Positions 52,443-64,000 of a stretch of 64,000 bases of DNA are shown here, in pieces. Below the pieces are notes generated by a model that did no database searches, was not told the DNA's origin, and saw only the letters and a list, made by a program, of their open reading frames with translations. Positions within the stretch are counted from its first letter, which is position 1. Every line of letters starts with the position of its first letter. The position numbers and the translations under genes are program-made. The stretch is from Austropuccinia psidii (taxonomy: Eukaryota > Basidiomycota > Pucciniomycetes > Pucciniales > Sphaerophragmiaceae), in contig JALGQZ010000008.1 in assembly GCA_023105745.1 (NCBI GenBank), positions 45,319,618-45,383,617 on the forward strand. The letters run 5' to 3'.

Positions 52443-54120
52443 TTCGGCGGCCTGGCTGTGTTTTTTGAACCTTGTACCCTTAATTAATATTTTTTTAAGT
52501 TCTAAAATATATTAATTTAATAATACTTTTTATTTTCAATTTGAAGTTAAAATGATTTTTATTTTTGAAATTGTCTTGAATTCTTTTTCATTGAGGAATT
52601 GGGTTTAATTTTATGCTGTTTTTACACATGGCTTTTTCACATCCAAAAACTTATAAAATTATTCTTTGAGTTATTGTGAATTAATTTTGATTCAAAATAT
52701 TAAATTTTAATTTTTTTTCTTCAAAAAGGATAATTTTTTTTAATATTAAAAAATAAAAAAACTATAAAAAATCTTCCAAAATCTTCCAAAAAAGTATAAA
52801 AAATAATTTTTTCTCTTTTATAATTTTTTTTAGTGTCTTTAATCAAATACTGTGCAGCTGGTAACAGACGCAGTAAGAGATATATTAACAGCCCAGAATC
52901 TTCAGAAGCAGAATCTGAAGAGAGTATTGAAGTGCAAACTGCTAAAAGAGGCTTCTTATTTAAGTATGAAAAAGCTAAATTACCACCAAAATGTGTGTGT
53001 TTTATCTTTATATTTTCACTCTTTATCTTATAATTGACGTGAAAATGGTGCATACCAGGAATTGAATCAACTATTCAGTCCAATCAGATGGATGTGGACA
53101 AGGAAGAGGCAAGACCAAATCCAGAAGTGACAAGTCTTCCTCAAGAAAGACACATTTGGAGGATGCCAGAGTTGCCCCCCATTCCCCAAGGTCTGTACCC
53201 GCAAACTTTGACGCAAATTCTGAATCTGAACTGATTCATGATAATATCTTTAGGGCTGAACCAATTCCAAGTGGCAGAAATAGAAATTTATCAATTCCAA
53301 TACAAAAATTGGTTCAGAGCAGCCAAAGAAGAGGTGTGGGAAATATGCCCAAGACTTTGTCAGGGGGCCATGAACTCCTACTTACACATCAAGAGCTTTC
53401 TGGGTCAGGAGAAGACCATAGAACCCTTGGGAGGTTGGAGCCCTTTGTCTTGCAATGACAAGGTCAAGAAGATAAAGAATTGGTTGAAGAACCAAAGTCT
53501 TTTATCCATCGACCAGAAGAAGCAACTGGAAATGACTCCAGCTTTGGAGACAGAGGCCCCAGTGGCATCTACCAGCTCCAGAAGTGTCCAAGGACAAGCC
53601 TAAAGGACCTCAGAGGAAGCAGAGAGGTCCCAAGAACCATCAGGGAAAGGGAAAAGCCAAAGCCAACTGTCACAGACCTTACCCACAAGGGTACAGGATC
53701 CCCAAATTGGAACCTTCAGCCATGGATAGTGTATTCAACATGGCCAGGACTCTGATGGAATTCACAGCCAAGGAGCAGGAAAGGATGAACAGAACATTTC
53801 CAAGAAAATAATATATGAAATACATTTTGCTCAATCTAATATTGAAGTAGCACTTGGTAAATTTGGTGGGAAGATAAATAAAATTACATCAGATATGACT
53901 GAATTGAAAAGAAATGACAAAAAGCATACTGAATGGTATCAATTGAGAAATATTAGACTTGATTAAATTATAAATACATGTGACAGCATTGAGAGTAAAT
54001 GTCAAGTTCAAAATGATGAGATGGAAGATATTTTCATTTTTAACATTAATGATCAGCTTAAAAATCTAAAAGATCATATCTTAGAAATAGCTGAAAATAC
54101 CAATCAGTTTGGTACACATT
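52443..54120 (+). mobile_element. Second, truncated internal region of element B type
   Basis: Starting right after the LTR, the primer site, leader, putative intron (52993-53058), ORF-A and first part of Gag repeat those of element B with few changes, and then stop abruptly at about 54120, within the Gag coiled-coil segment (AENTNQFGTH). ORF-A is open here where element B has a stop (53238-53603, then 53584-53811 one frame over). The overlapping gag frame is open at 53156-53458 and 53480-53755, split by one TGA. Gag then has TAA near 53964. No pol sequence follows. Confidence 0.9.
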
Positions 54121-55059
54121 AGTCTTTACATGTAAATATATGGAATAGGCACTACCCCCTTTCAAAATTTAGTATTCTGATCACTGGTCAAAGAGAATTG
54201 ACTAATTATTTAAGGATGTAAAACCCTTCTTCCAATAAACTGAACTTTCACCTCCAATCTAGAATCTTTGGTTTGGATCACATAGCAATAATGTGAGTTG
54301 TGTTATTAATTCTCTCAAAAATATTTACTCAGCTGTATTAGCATGAAGAGTGTAGAATAATCAGATCAAAAGATAACATACCACAACTCTTGAAGTAAGC
54401 AGAGACAGCTTTCTCTCTTTAACCTCCAAAATATCTTCATCAGTTTACATGACAGAACCATCAAGTAGAATATTTTCTTTCAGGGCTACTATAAGACTAC
54501 ATGCAAGTATAAAAATATCCCTTTCCAATTTGAAGATAAAACCCTATCAATGCAGATATCCAACAAAAGAAATATTATTTTGAAAAAAGTAAAAAATAAT
54601 TTGGCTATGTGTAGCTTTGGGATGCTTAAAAATCTGAAGTAGGTCAAGTCTTTATCAATCTTATAGGTCTAACTTTTGAAAAAAATTTAAGTCTATTTCA
54701 AGTCCCGTATGTTGGAAAATAAAAATACTATCAAGAATTCAAGATTATAATCCAACATCAAGTGGTATTGTGGGCTATGTTCTCAAAATATGGAAATATG
54801 AGGTACCACAGCTATCAAAAAACTGCTGATCCATTGATTATACACAAGTTTAGAGCTAAAGTGCCACAGCTTCCTGAAAGCTATGTAACTGTGTCGTCCT
54901 GTGACTCAGAACTAGGGAAAAAAGAATGAAATTTACAAGAACCATACCCATGCTACACAAGAAAGAGTGAAATGCACATCTTTGGCCTTTATAAAACCAA
55001 ATAAAGGTAAAATAATGCCACAAAAACAAAGAAAGAACTTAGAAAAGTGAGTTTGTCAA
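54121..55059. other. Unassigned sequence beyond the truncation
   Basis: It has no similarity to the Gag-Pol or LTR of elements A and B that I can see, and no gene is recognised. Confidence 0.45.
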
Positions 55060-55915
55060 TGTGGCCATCTGAAAGTGAGAATTGAAAATATCACACTAAT
55101 AGCTGAGTACAACTGGGTAAATGCATAGATACTAGTCCAAAAAGGGTTTGAATTACTCTTTGAAGGTTTATCCATGTAAAGTCAATATTAATTTACATTT
55201 TTACAGGAGTCAGAGTTGCTCATTACCTCCTTGTCATGTCAATATAGCAGCTTATTTTCTGTTTTCTCATAATTTAATGGGACTTTAACTTGGTAACCAA
55301 GTTCCAAAAATGTTTATGGTATAATAATTGCGCCATGATAAGCCATGGATCCAAGATTTAGAGCTATCAATTCCTCATAGGCCTCAGAATCTGGGTAACC
55401 TGGCTCTCTTTGATGTCTCTTGTTGCCATTAGCTATTTTCACATCAAAAATAGTAATTCAGGCTTCAAGACTGATATCCATTATGGGTGTATTGAAATTT
55501 TATGTAAGAATACTGTAATATTAAGTTTTAAAAACATGCATGACACTATCTTTATTGTATACGTAACATGGGACTTTTCACATTCCCATTAATTTGACAT
55601 GTAATTGAGAAAAACAAAAAAATTTCATAATTCTTTTATGTGATATTCATGATGTGATGTTGAAGTATTTTGCATTTTTCCACCTCATAGAGTCAATTTA
55701 AGCTTGTTCACTCTATGGATCTACCTTAGGTAAATTTCTGTGTAGAATCAAAATATGGTCTCAAATCCATGGATTTACTTACTCACAAAAAAAGTTATTC
55801 ATATTTACTTAAATATAAAATGATAAATTTTGGAACTATTAATGACTTATGCAGAATATGTTTTAATATTAATTGTGGCCTATTTGGATATGAAAAATAT
55901 ATCTCAAGGCTCATA
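55060..55915 (-). repeat. Inverted, old LTR fragment of element B family
   Basis: Read on the minus strand from 55915, the sequence starts TATGAGCCTTGAGATATATT and continues as a diverged copy of the first 0.85 kb of LTR B, including AATAGGCCACAATTA, the CACAGAAATTTACCTAAGGTAG block and the CTTTTTGGACTAGTATC block. It fades near 55060, so the rest of the LTR is missing. It is clearly more diverged than the two LTRs of element B. Confidence 0.8.
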
Positions 55916-56879
55916 CTCAGTAAACTTGGCCTCACTTGCAGAGGGCTCAAAAGGGATAAGAAGAAGGTAACTTGAATAGTGTAATTAAAATTTTACTTCT
56001 AATAAGAAATCAATAAGAAAAGAGAAACAAACAATCAGAGATAAAAAACAAAGAATCCAACCACAAACAATTCCAATTCCACTGTTTCAACTTGTAAGAA
56101 GGAAAGAGAGGGGTTAATAAGGATATGGTCACCACAACTCTCCTGAAAATGCTAGCAAAAGATTCAAAGACTAACTTAATATTGATAAATATAATATTCC
56201 AGCAAGTAAGAATAGATACTTACTAATAGTAAATCTAATATATTAATTAACTGGAAGAAAAGTCCCCAGAGGAAAGAAGAAGGGCTGGTCTATGTAATAA
56301 TCCACCAGCCCAGGTCCAAAGAGTGAATTTCTGGAGAAGAGTTATTAATTTGGATAATAAAGGTTCTGTACAGGGGGTGTGTTAAAGTTGGGTGATCTTA
56401 AAGTTTCAGATTGGTGTATTTAAAACTTTATGTGGTGAATGCAGCCTGTACTAGGAATTAAATGCTGTGTTGGTAGATTAAAACTGTACGAGTGTTTCAA
56501 AGCAAGAGTTCTGACACTGGATTATTATACATGGAAGTTAATTTCTGGTTTGGTGAGTTTGAGTAGAGATATTGTTAAATACCCTTACCCATGATATTGG
56601 CTATTACAATAGCCTATAAAGTACTAAATGGAAAGATGCCATAGCTCCAGAAATAAAAATTATTAAAGCTCAAAAGTTTTGGAGCCCAGTTAATATCTCT
56701 TAAAAATCTGAAATTTTGTCAAGTAAATGGGTATTAAAAATTAGGAATATGATGAATTATATATAATCTGACTGAAAGATTTACTATTGGTTAGGGGACT
56801 TTCTCAATTTTAAGGGATCAACTATAATGAGACTTATTCTATAATTGGTAGGCTTCCTCTTCTTTTCCTCCTCCTAAAA
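55916..56879. other. AT-rich stretch, nothing recognised
   Basis: No gene or element end was recognised. Confidence 0.4.
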
Positions 56880-57260
56880 GTCTGTGAAGTCAAAAAGCTC
56901 AAAGTATACCAGGTGGATATGAGGATGGCTTTTGTACATAGTGCTCCACAGGAAAGATTCTTTATAAAATTTACTGAAGGCATTGCCTACAAACCCCAAA
57001 GGGTACCTGCCTCAAGTTTGTCAAATCACTCTATTCCTTATGGAAAAGTTGAAGGAGCTGGTACAAGCACCTAGCCCAAAGCTTTCTCTATTGGCTACTC
57101 CCATGATCCCAAATCCTTTCCTCCAGCCAAAATTGAAAAAATCTGATTCCTCTTTGGACTATTGAAAATCCATTTTACTCCTAAACTATATGGTTTAATA
57201 CAGTAGACCCAGCCTTTTGTATTTCACCTCCACTCTCCCTCAGTTTATTGAACCTCTGTC
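56880..57260 (+). pseudogene. Ty1/copia-type reverse transcriptase fragment
   Basis: From 56895 one frame reads KLKVYQVDMRMAFVHSAPQE followed by RFFIKFTEG. This matches the copia block with the first catalytic Asp (the QVDVKTAFLHG-type motif) and its EG-containing follow-on. Past 57000 the match to the LYGLKQA-type region is spread over frames with stops. No LTRs were identified. Confidence 0.5.
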
Positions 57261-58760
57261 TGAGGAGCATGCCATGTATTGAACAGGACCCTTTGATAAC
57301 CTCAAAGAACTACTAAGCACCAAATTGTCATTGGAGGAAATGAATCACCTCAAAACAGCAGCAGGTTCTCTAAATCCTATTATGGAAGAAATTTCAACAG
57401 CAAATCTTTTCAGGCTTTAGAATAAGCTAAGGTGGGTTTCTCATCTGAGAGACTAAAAACAACTCATAGTCTCTTTATTCTCTTACAAGGACAATCCAAG
57501 AGCTATTTCATAGATCCTTCAAGTTATTCTATGGCCCAATAGGCTACTCATTGCTCTCAGGCTATCACCACCCATAGAGCTCAATTGGGACAAGGAAGGT
57601 ACAATCCCTCTGTGTCATAAATTTCCCTACCATAACATACCTGACACAAAAACACAGGAATAAGAAGAAACCAAATCAAACTGTAAATAACTCATATGGA
57701 TATCATGTGGGATTATCTATTTGCTATACTTCTTGGCATTCTCAAAGATAAATACTTCTGTCAAGAGATCAAATGATCCCCCAAAACAGCCCAATTTCTT
57801 TGTTAAAGACAATCACAAAAGGTTCCTTTATTAAATTGAAATTTTCTCCTACATTCTTCCATTTGTGCTATCTTGCATTGTGGGAACTCCTTTTAGGGGT
57901 AATTATTGGTTATTCTGTATTAAATTTTAGAATTATCCAACAACAATGGGTTTTATGGTATATCATCTGCCCCTATAGATAATATTGAAAGGTAATCCTA
58001 CAGAGAATCACAAAATACAATAATATTTGTGGCCTTAACAGATAGCAAAGACCTATCAGTAGTCTCTAAATCAGATCTATAAATAACACTAAAGTCAGAA
58101 CTATGATTTAACACTGATATTTTAAATAAAATAAGGGATAATAAATTTACATTTCTGTAAGAATATTGTTGGATCAAAATTAAAGTTTATGATTATTATT
58201 TTCAAATATAATCTCACTAAGTTTGATAAGATATTATGAAAAGTGCCACAGCTATTTAATAAGAACAATATTTTTCATGGGTTTTTTTATCATAGTGATT
58301 TTTTGATATTAATACTAATATATAATAAGACTACTAGATTCAATACTGAGAATAACTCTTAAGTAAAGTTTTGAATGATAATATGTATTACACTATGGCT
58401 TTACTACAATTCTTTAGTAATACTAAGATACCTATAAAGGCTACTGAGCTTTCAACTATGTTTATACTACTATCATTCAAATAATACTATGCTACTGAGA
58501 AAGGCTAATGCACTTTACACAACCAAAAAAACTAATATTACTCTAGATATCCTGCTAATTCAGGAATGGTTGTGATCCCCAAATGTGGGAACTTGTTGCA
58601 TGATGATGGAAAAATGAGGGAGAGAGGCCCTCTATTTATATTCTTTGGCTCCCATAAGAGGCACTAAAAAAGGGGAATTAGAAAAAATAAGACTTGAGAT
58701 TTTTTAGCTGGTGAGACATTCAGTTTTGGTGTATAAACATGACATGCACTAAAGCTTCTG
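57261..58760. other. AT-rich stretch, nothing recognised
   Basis: Some of 57260-57700 has near-coding composition and may be further copia remains, but I cannot align it to a motif. The rest is AT-rich. Confidence 0.4.
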
Positions 58761-58761
58761 A

Positions 58762-58850
58762 CAAATGAGGTTGAGTTGTCATGTAAATATGTAATAATAG
58801 ATATGCATCTGGAATTAATTTGAATTTTGACCAATAAGATGGTGTTATTT
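58762..58850 (+). repeat. Left copy of direct repeat flanking the TIR transposon
   Basis: About 89 bp containing GAATTAATTTGAATTTTGAC, matched at roughly three positions in four by 60114-60202, in the same orientation. Confidence 0.7.
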
Positions 58851-58852
58851 TT

Positions 58853-58938
58853 AGGGTGTTGGTAAAAGCATGTAAGCCCTTATGTGGTTTTACCAAATTA
58901 TGGCCAAAACACGTAATGTTATGGTAAAAACACGTAAG
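58853..58938 (+). repeat. Left compound terminal repeat
   Basis: Motif copies are at 58861-58876 (+), 58879-58894 (-), 58901-58916 (+) and 58922-58938 (+). The consensus is TGGTAAAAACACGTAAG. Clustered motif copies are what a transposase binding array would look like. Confidence 0.8.
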
Positions 58939-59347
58939 TGACCTCATTTTTTTATAAAAATTCCTCAGGCCCAGTTTTGAGAATTTTGAACATTTTTTTT
59001 GACATGGGATGTGAAGGTCCCCAAATTTTTTCAACTTTCTTTTACCCAATTTTTCTATTTTGGGCAATTTGGCAAAATTGCCCATTTTTTTGAAAAAATT
59101 CATTGAATATGTTCCCACTTATGAATTTCCATATTTTTTTACAAAATGAAGGTGAGAATGTTGAGAATAAAAAACCAGAAGCCCAAAATTTTGGGATTTT
59201 TTTTGCCAGGACAATTGTAGGCCCAAAAAGTTCCTTTTTTGTGTTTTTTGTTCATGTTTGTAATTGCGTTGAAAATGTCATTTATGAAATCAATTCAATT
59301 GAAAATTCAATTTATGAAATTAGTGGGACTTTAAAATGCTATTTGTG

Positions 59348-59970
59348 GAATTAACAGTGCCATAAATGGCATTAAAAGTGCCATAAATGGCATCACAAAT
59401 GACATAATAATGCCATAAATGGAATCAAAAGTGGCATAAATGGCATCAAAAAAAATATATATGCCATCTATGGCCATAACATTGCCATAAATGGCCTCAA
59501 AAATGCCATAAATGGACTTGACAATGGCCATTTAAAACCTTGACAATGGCCATTTATGGCCTCAACAATGCCATTCATGGCCCCAACAATACCATCAATG
59601 GAATTAAAAATGCCATGAATTGAATTAACAATGGCCATTTATGGCCTCAACAATGCCATAAAGGAATTGAAAATGGCCATTTATGGCCTCAAAAATGCCA
59701 TAAAGTAATTAACAATGGCCATTTATGGCCTCAACACTGCCATAAATGGAATTAACAATGGTCATTTATGGCCTCAACAATGCCATAAATGGCTCTAAAA
59801 ATGCCATTTATGGAATTAAAATTGGCATTTAGGGAATTAAAAATGAAGTTTTTGAGGCCAGTCATGCCATAAACGGCCTTAAGAAATGGTATTAATGGAC
59901 TTGAAAATGCCATTTATGGTATTTTTAATTCCATAAATGGCATCAATGGCTTCAGAAATGCCACAAATAG
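59348..59970. repeat. Array of GCCATAAATGGC-type palindromes
   Basis: Roughly 25 copies of GCCATAAATGGC or its complement GCCATTTATGGC are spaced about 20-22 bp apart by linkers such as TCAACAAT and ATTAACAAT. Every unit has GCCAT/ATGGC arms, and the AA or TT centre alternates irregularly. The minus-strand frame at 59331-59531, full of IYGI and MPFMAL repeats, is a by-product. Confidence 0.9.
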
Positions 59971-59994
59971 CTAAACTTTATTCAAAAAACACCC

Positions 59995-60080
59995 CTTACA
60001 TGTTTTTACCATAAAATTACGTCTTTTTACCAATTGATGGTAAAAACAGGTAAGCTCTTACGTGTTTTTACCAACACCCT
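59995..60080 (-). repeat. Right compound terminal repeat
   Basis: Motif copies are at 59995-60011 (-), 60017-60032 (-), 60038-60054 (+) and 60057-60072 (-), followed by AACACCCT. Read inward from the end, the orientations are the same as in the left terminal repeat. Confidence 0.8.
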
Positions 60081-60113
60081 ATTTTTATTGATGAAATTTG
60101 GATGTGGATTCTT

Positions 60114-60202
60114 ACCAATGAGATTTAGTTGTCACATAAATTTGCAATTATAGGTATTTATCTTGAATTAATTTGAGTTCTGACCAATTGAATGGGGTTT
60201 TT
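60114..60202 (+). repeat. Right copy of flanking direct repeat
   Basis: It includes GAATTAATTTGAGTTCTGAC and corresponds to 58762-58850. With the transposon removed, the two copies would lie about 30 bp apart, so the transposon probably landed between members of an older tandem repeat. Confidence 0.7.
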
Positions 60203-61486
60203 GGTAAGTTTGGAGTGATATTTGGTTTTTATTTGAAGAATTGGTCAGAATCTGTGAGATTTCTGTGCATTTTTATGTATAAATTATGTGCTAGGTTAAA
60301 ACCATTTTGTAAAAAAAATAACTTCTTTTTTCTTCACTGTTCTAAGAAATTTCTGATTCTTCTTTTGTTTTCCAAAATTTTCCGCATTATTCTTGAACCT
60401 TATACAAAAAGAGATTTTGGTCTTTCCTTAAATGTGGCTCAAGCCCATGATAATCCCAGTCTTTAGTTTCCAAGATCCACCTTGCCAAGTAGGATAGATA
60501 TAGTTTTTACTGATGATTCTGGATTACTCAATTACTCAAGAGGGCTACCTTCTTTCAATTTTTTATTTTTTTATATAAATCCCTGACTATTTCTCCTAAA
60601 TATCTCCTCAGAATATAGCTATATGTTATTTTTTACAAAGATTCCATTTTTTATTGAAGTACCAGTTTGATTACTGGATCTTCTTCTAATTCCATCTTTT
60701 CCAATAATTAATTTTCTTTTTCTTTGTAATTTTGACAACAAAGTAATATTTGTAAGCTTTAATCTGGTAGTTAAGGTATGAAATACCACAGCATGTTTTT
60801 TTTATAGTTTCTTAGCTTTCCTGTATTTTTATAGCCTGATGAAGTTCAGGAAGAAGCATTTTGTAAGCTGTGACAAATAGCCACAGATGAACCTTTTGTA
60901 TTAATATCTTTCAATATCTTCCCCCATCCTGTTTTAAAAGTAAATTTTCTTATGATTTTTTTCTCAAGCTTTACAGGTAAGCTCTCATTGTGTATTTTTT
61001 AGGAATTTCTGTTATTTTGTTGTGACAGTACTTTCTTTTGATTTTTATGCCTTACCCTTTACAGATAGAGTGTTTATTTTTCACTGGTAATTGGATTGTG
61101 TCTTAATAAAAACCAATACCACCTCTATTTTTTCTCAATTGTTGTTTTGAAAAGACAATCTACCACTTCTTATCCTCAAAGGGGAAAATTATCCAGAAAT
61201 GGAATGTTTGAAATTTTCACACAGGACAGGATTCTCCTTAAAATTTAGAAAAAATAATTTTTGTCCGTATCTTCTCAAGGTATTAGTAATTAAATTATAT
61301 GTTGAGTAATAGACTAATCCACACTGAAAATCCTTTTCTAAAAATAATATAATAGTAGATAATTCTTTTAATAAAAAAAGATTACCCCCAATGACTTTAT
61401 CTTCTACCCCCAACTGTAATAATTTGCATATAGAACATAATTAGGGTCAATCAGTCCCTTTTTCCCTTTCCTTGTTTACTCTTACC
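60203..61486. other. AT-rich stretch, nothing recognised
   Basis: No gene was recognised. The frame at 60173-60466 has ordinary length for chance and no motif. Confidence 0.4.
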
Positions 61487-61489
61487 ATC

Positions 61490-61775
61490 ATTTTTCTTCA
61501 CACACCATTAGGTGTGATCATTAATGATGTCTATCCTCTTTCCTATATTGGCTGTAAGGTACTTATACCTTAAATTAAGGTTATTTAGTAATTCAATAGA
61601 AAATAGAAATTCATTTAAACTTACCATAATTTGTCTTCGCACACTATTAGGTGTTTTCATTGTTTCTGCACCTCCTCTGTCTTATATTATTTTCAGGTAC
61701 TTAAACCATACATTCCAGTGTGTTTAATTTTTCTGTCTCTCCTCTGTCTTATAATAGTTGTAGTGTGTTTATACC
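61490..61775. repeat. Short diverged tandem repeat
   Basis: CTTACCATCATTTTTCTTC with CACCATTAGGTGT (61491 on) recurs as CTTACCATAATTTGTCTTC with CACTATTAGGTGT (61620 on). The end block CCTCTGTCTTATATTATTTT recurs once more near 61741. Periods are about 130 and 80 bp. Confidence 0.6.
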
Positions 61776-64000
61776 TTATTTTCAGTTTTTTTCTTATTTT
61801 ATGGGCCCAGGAGTGCTATCCAGGTCTGCTGTGGCCAAAAATGGAATCCTCATCCTGGGAGAATAAAAATCCTCTGAATGGAATTCCACCATCAGGGAAT
61901 ATTTTTTATTTATATTATTTATGAATTGCATAAATGAAGTCCAAAACCCTCCCTTAAAAACAGAACTGGAAATCTTTCATGTGAATTTTGGAAAAAAAAT
62001 GCAGGATTAATTTTTCAGTCATTATACACACACAATTGTGCCAAGCTTATGAACACAATATGAAAAGAAATACAGCCTGTTTTACAGCTTAATAATTGAT
62101 TATTATAAATCAAATCAAATACATATCAGGATAGGGTATTTTTCAATTCACTTTTGGTAAATTGAAAGAACAATTTTCAGGGCTAGTCTATGTAGATGCT
62201 ATAAAATAGTAGAAAAAAACTAGTACCATTACTGTGAAATGGTAAAATTAATTGAAAATTACAAATAAGACCCTAATGTTATGAGTAACAGTGGTGATGA
62301 ATCTATTGAGGGTCTTTATTGAAGCTGTTGAATATGCATTGGCTATAAGAATTAACTAAAATAATTTAACATTATAGTTATATCATACTTATTCTAAGGA
62401 TACTACTGTTGGATGACAGTTCTACCATGTAATAATACTGAATCTGAAATGATGGTGAGGTCTTTTTCCAGTGAGAAGGGCTTTTTTATCCCTTTTGGGG
62501 ACTTTGAGGATCTGGTAAGCTTTTCATGTTTCCAAAGTGTAAATTTTCACTCTGTAGGCTGCAGTTTGGTTCTGTACCATGAATTATGATATCAGTATAC
62601 TCAAAATTGTGGCTTTAGGATCACAAATGAGCATCCTGGATTAATAAACTGTTAAAAGCTCTTTATAGGCCATAGCAGGACTGGTATGACACATAAAATG
62701 TTTTTGCATAACTAATATTGATCATTCTGGGAAGTTTTCACCTTTAAAGTACCATTATTTTGAGTATTAAGCCAGAATTGGCTAAAAATCTTGAAACCCA
62801 TATATATCAGGAAATAATTGAGATATTAAGAATCAAATATCATGGAGATAAATTTCTTCATGTTCACCCTTCTCAAAAAGAGCAAAATCAATAAGAGTTT
62901 TATGTTTTTTGATGCATGTTTGTAGATCAGTATGTGGCTGGAGAAATTCTGGGTCAGATATCAGATTTCCAATGATAAAGTATTCTAGGGTTTTACAAGC
63001 TATTTATTTTTTTATATGCTACAGCGAATCTGTATTGATATATGAAGAAAATATAGTGCTTCTTCATATTTCCATTTTCAAAAATCCTGTATTTTGTGTA
63101 ATAAACCTTTGAGCTAAGACCCCTTAGCCAATTTTGAGGATACAAGTGTCTGAATAATATTAAGTTAAATATCTAATGAAGATCTTGAATTTGGGTTTAC
63201 TTCTGTATAGTTTTTTACAAGCATTCTCAGGAGCTTGAGGGCTTCTTTGGTTTTAAAAGGGCTATAGTGGTATTTCCTGAAGTGGGAGTGCTACTGTAAA
63301 ATGGATTGCACCATTAAATAGCTCTTGTTGAGAGATTCAAGAATATAAACATTTTGGGGTTTCTTTCATTGAATATTTATAATACAGATCAGAAGTGAAA
63401 TTAAAGTTTGCATATTTTACCTTACCTTTAAGTGTGTAAGGTGTGGATATGAAACTTTGATAAAATATCAAGTACTTTCCTGTCCTCAAAATCTGTATAA
63501 GGTAAAATTATTTAAAAATAGTAAGAGATATTATTTTTAAAGAGAAAACACACTAATTTTATTTTTTTTAGCTTTATAAGTATAAAACAATAATATAATA
63601 AAAATTTATTGTTTTACCAACAATAAAGATTTATCCAAAAATACTCTACAAGAGATATTCAAGGCTACAAAAGAAATTTCTTCAAGAGCAATTTCAATTA
63701 GAATTGATTGAGCAAAGAGCTTCAAGCAATTAACTGAAGAAAAAAGATATTAAAAAGATATTTAAAGAGAAAACACACCCAAAAGTGACCAGAATGAATT
63801 TGGAAACAAAGTGACAAAGTTAACAGTGATGAAAGATGCTTTAATTGACTTTTGGGGTGGTTCAGGGGTAAAAATGATTATAAAAGTTACAAAAAAGGAT
63901 TATAATGATTTTTTCACGTGGCTAAAATGTTTAAAATCATTTAAAAAGGTTGTTTGGAATCTTTTATTGATTGGTTTAAAAGCTTTTACACTAATTATAA
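61776..64000. other. AT-rich stretch, nothing recognised
   Basis: The region contains no gene, element end or clean repeat that I can support. Confidence 0.45.

Larger units (their letters stand above)
58853..60080. mobile_element. Non-autonomous TIR transposon with compound ends
   Basis: The left end AGGGTGTTGGTAAAA (58853) is the reverse complement of the right end TTTTACCAACACCCT (to 60080), allowing for small changes. Both sides are flanked by ATTTTT (58847-58852 and 60081-60086), a likely 6-bp target duplication. Each end carries four copies of a 16-bp motif (GGTAAAAACACGTAAG or its complement) in mirrored order. The interior has no transposase and includes a palindrome array (59348-59970) and a GGGCAATTT/AAATTGCCC hairpin (59062-59083). 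I cannot assign a superfamily. Confidence 0.8.

Noticed and set aside
59331..59531. Minus-strand frame with repeated IYGI and MPFMAL blocks
   Set aside because: It is produced by the palindrome array inside the transposon and has no start context or domain.

Overview
The window looks like a piece of a large, AT-rich, transposon-filled fungal genome, most likely a rust (Pucciniales). The evidence is one conserved host gene split by seven short introns of 58-68 bp, Ty3/gypsy proteins whose wording I recall from Austropuccinia psidii gene models, and a broken gene of a type I recall as multi-copy in rust proteomes. The species call rests on memory and was not checked by any search.

Layout. 1-5160 is AT-rich DNA with no recognisable gene. 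5160-9200 is a GC-richer island holding the only intact host gene, INO1 (inositol-3-phosphate synthase, eight exons, 574 aa), with its upstream region and 3' flank. 9201-30577 is AT-rich decayed sequence containing a nested hairpin (9964-10000), a Tc1/mariner relic (about 14231-15717), a degenerate tandem duplication (17.5-19.3 kb), a broken intron-containing gene on the minus strand (about 25420-23700) and a 27-bp hairpin satellite (27660-28480).

30583-40810 is a complete but decayed Ty3/gypsy LTR retrotransposon (element A): two 1812-bp LTRs, an imperfect 5-bp target duplication, and gag-pol in one frame with seven premature stops and no frameshift. 42202-54120 is a related element in tandem form (element B): LTR, internal region, LTR, then a second internal region cut off at about 54120. 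Element B has lost several catalytic residues. An inverted LTR fragment lies at about 55060-55915 and a copia-type reverse transcriptase scrap at about 56880-57260.

58853-60080 is a 1.2-kb non-autonomous transposon. Its long inverted ends each carry four copies of a 16-bp motif in mirrored order, and its interior is an array of short palindromes. The rest of the window is AT-rich with only weak repeats.

Best candidates for something undescribed: (i) a second open frame, here called ORF-A, overlapping the start of gag in both Ty3 elements, better conserved between them than the gag frame and placed in the same -1 relation to gag-pol; a short putative intron lies just upstream at the same place in both; (ii) the compound-ended transposon with its palindrome array. 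No complete new defence or metabolic system is visible.
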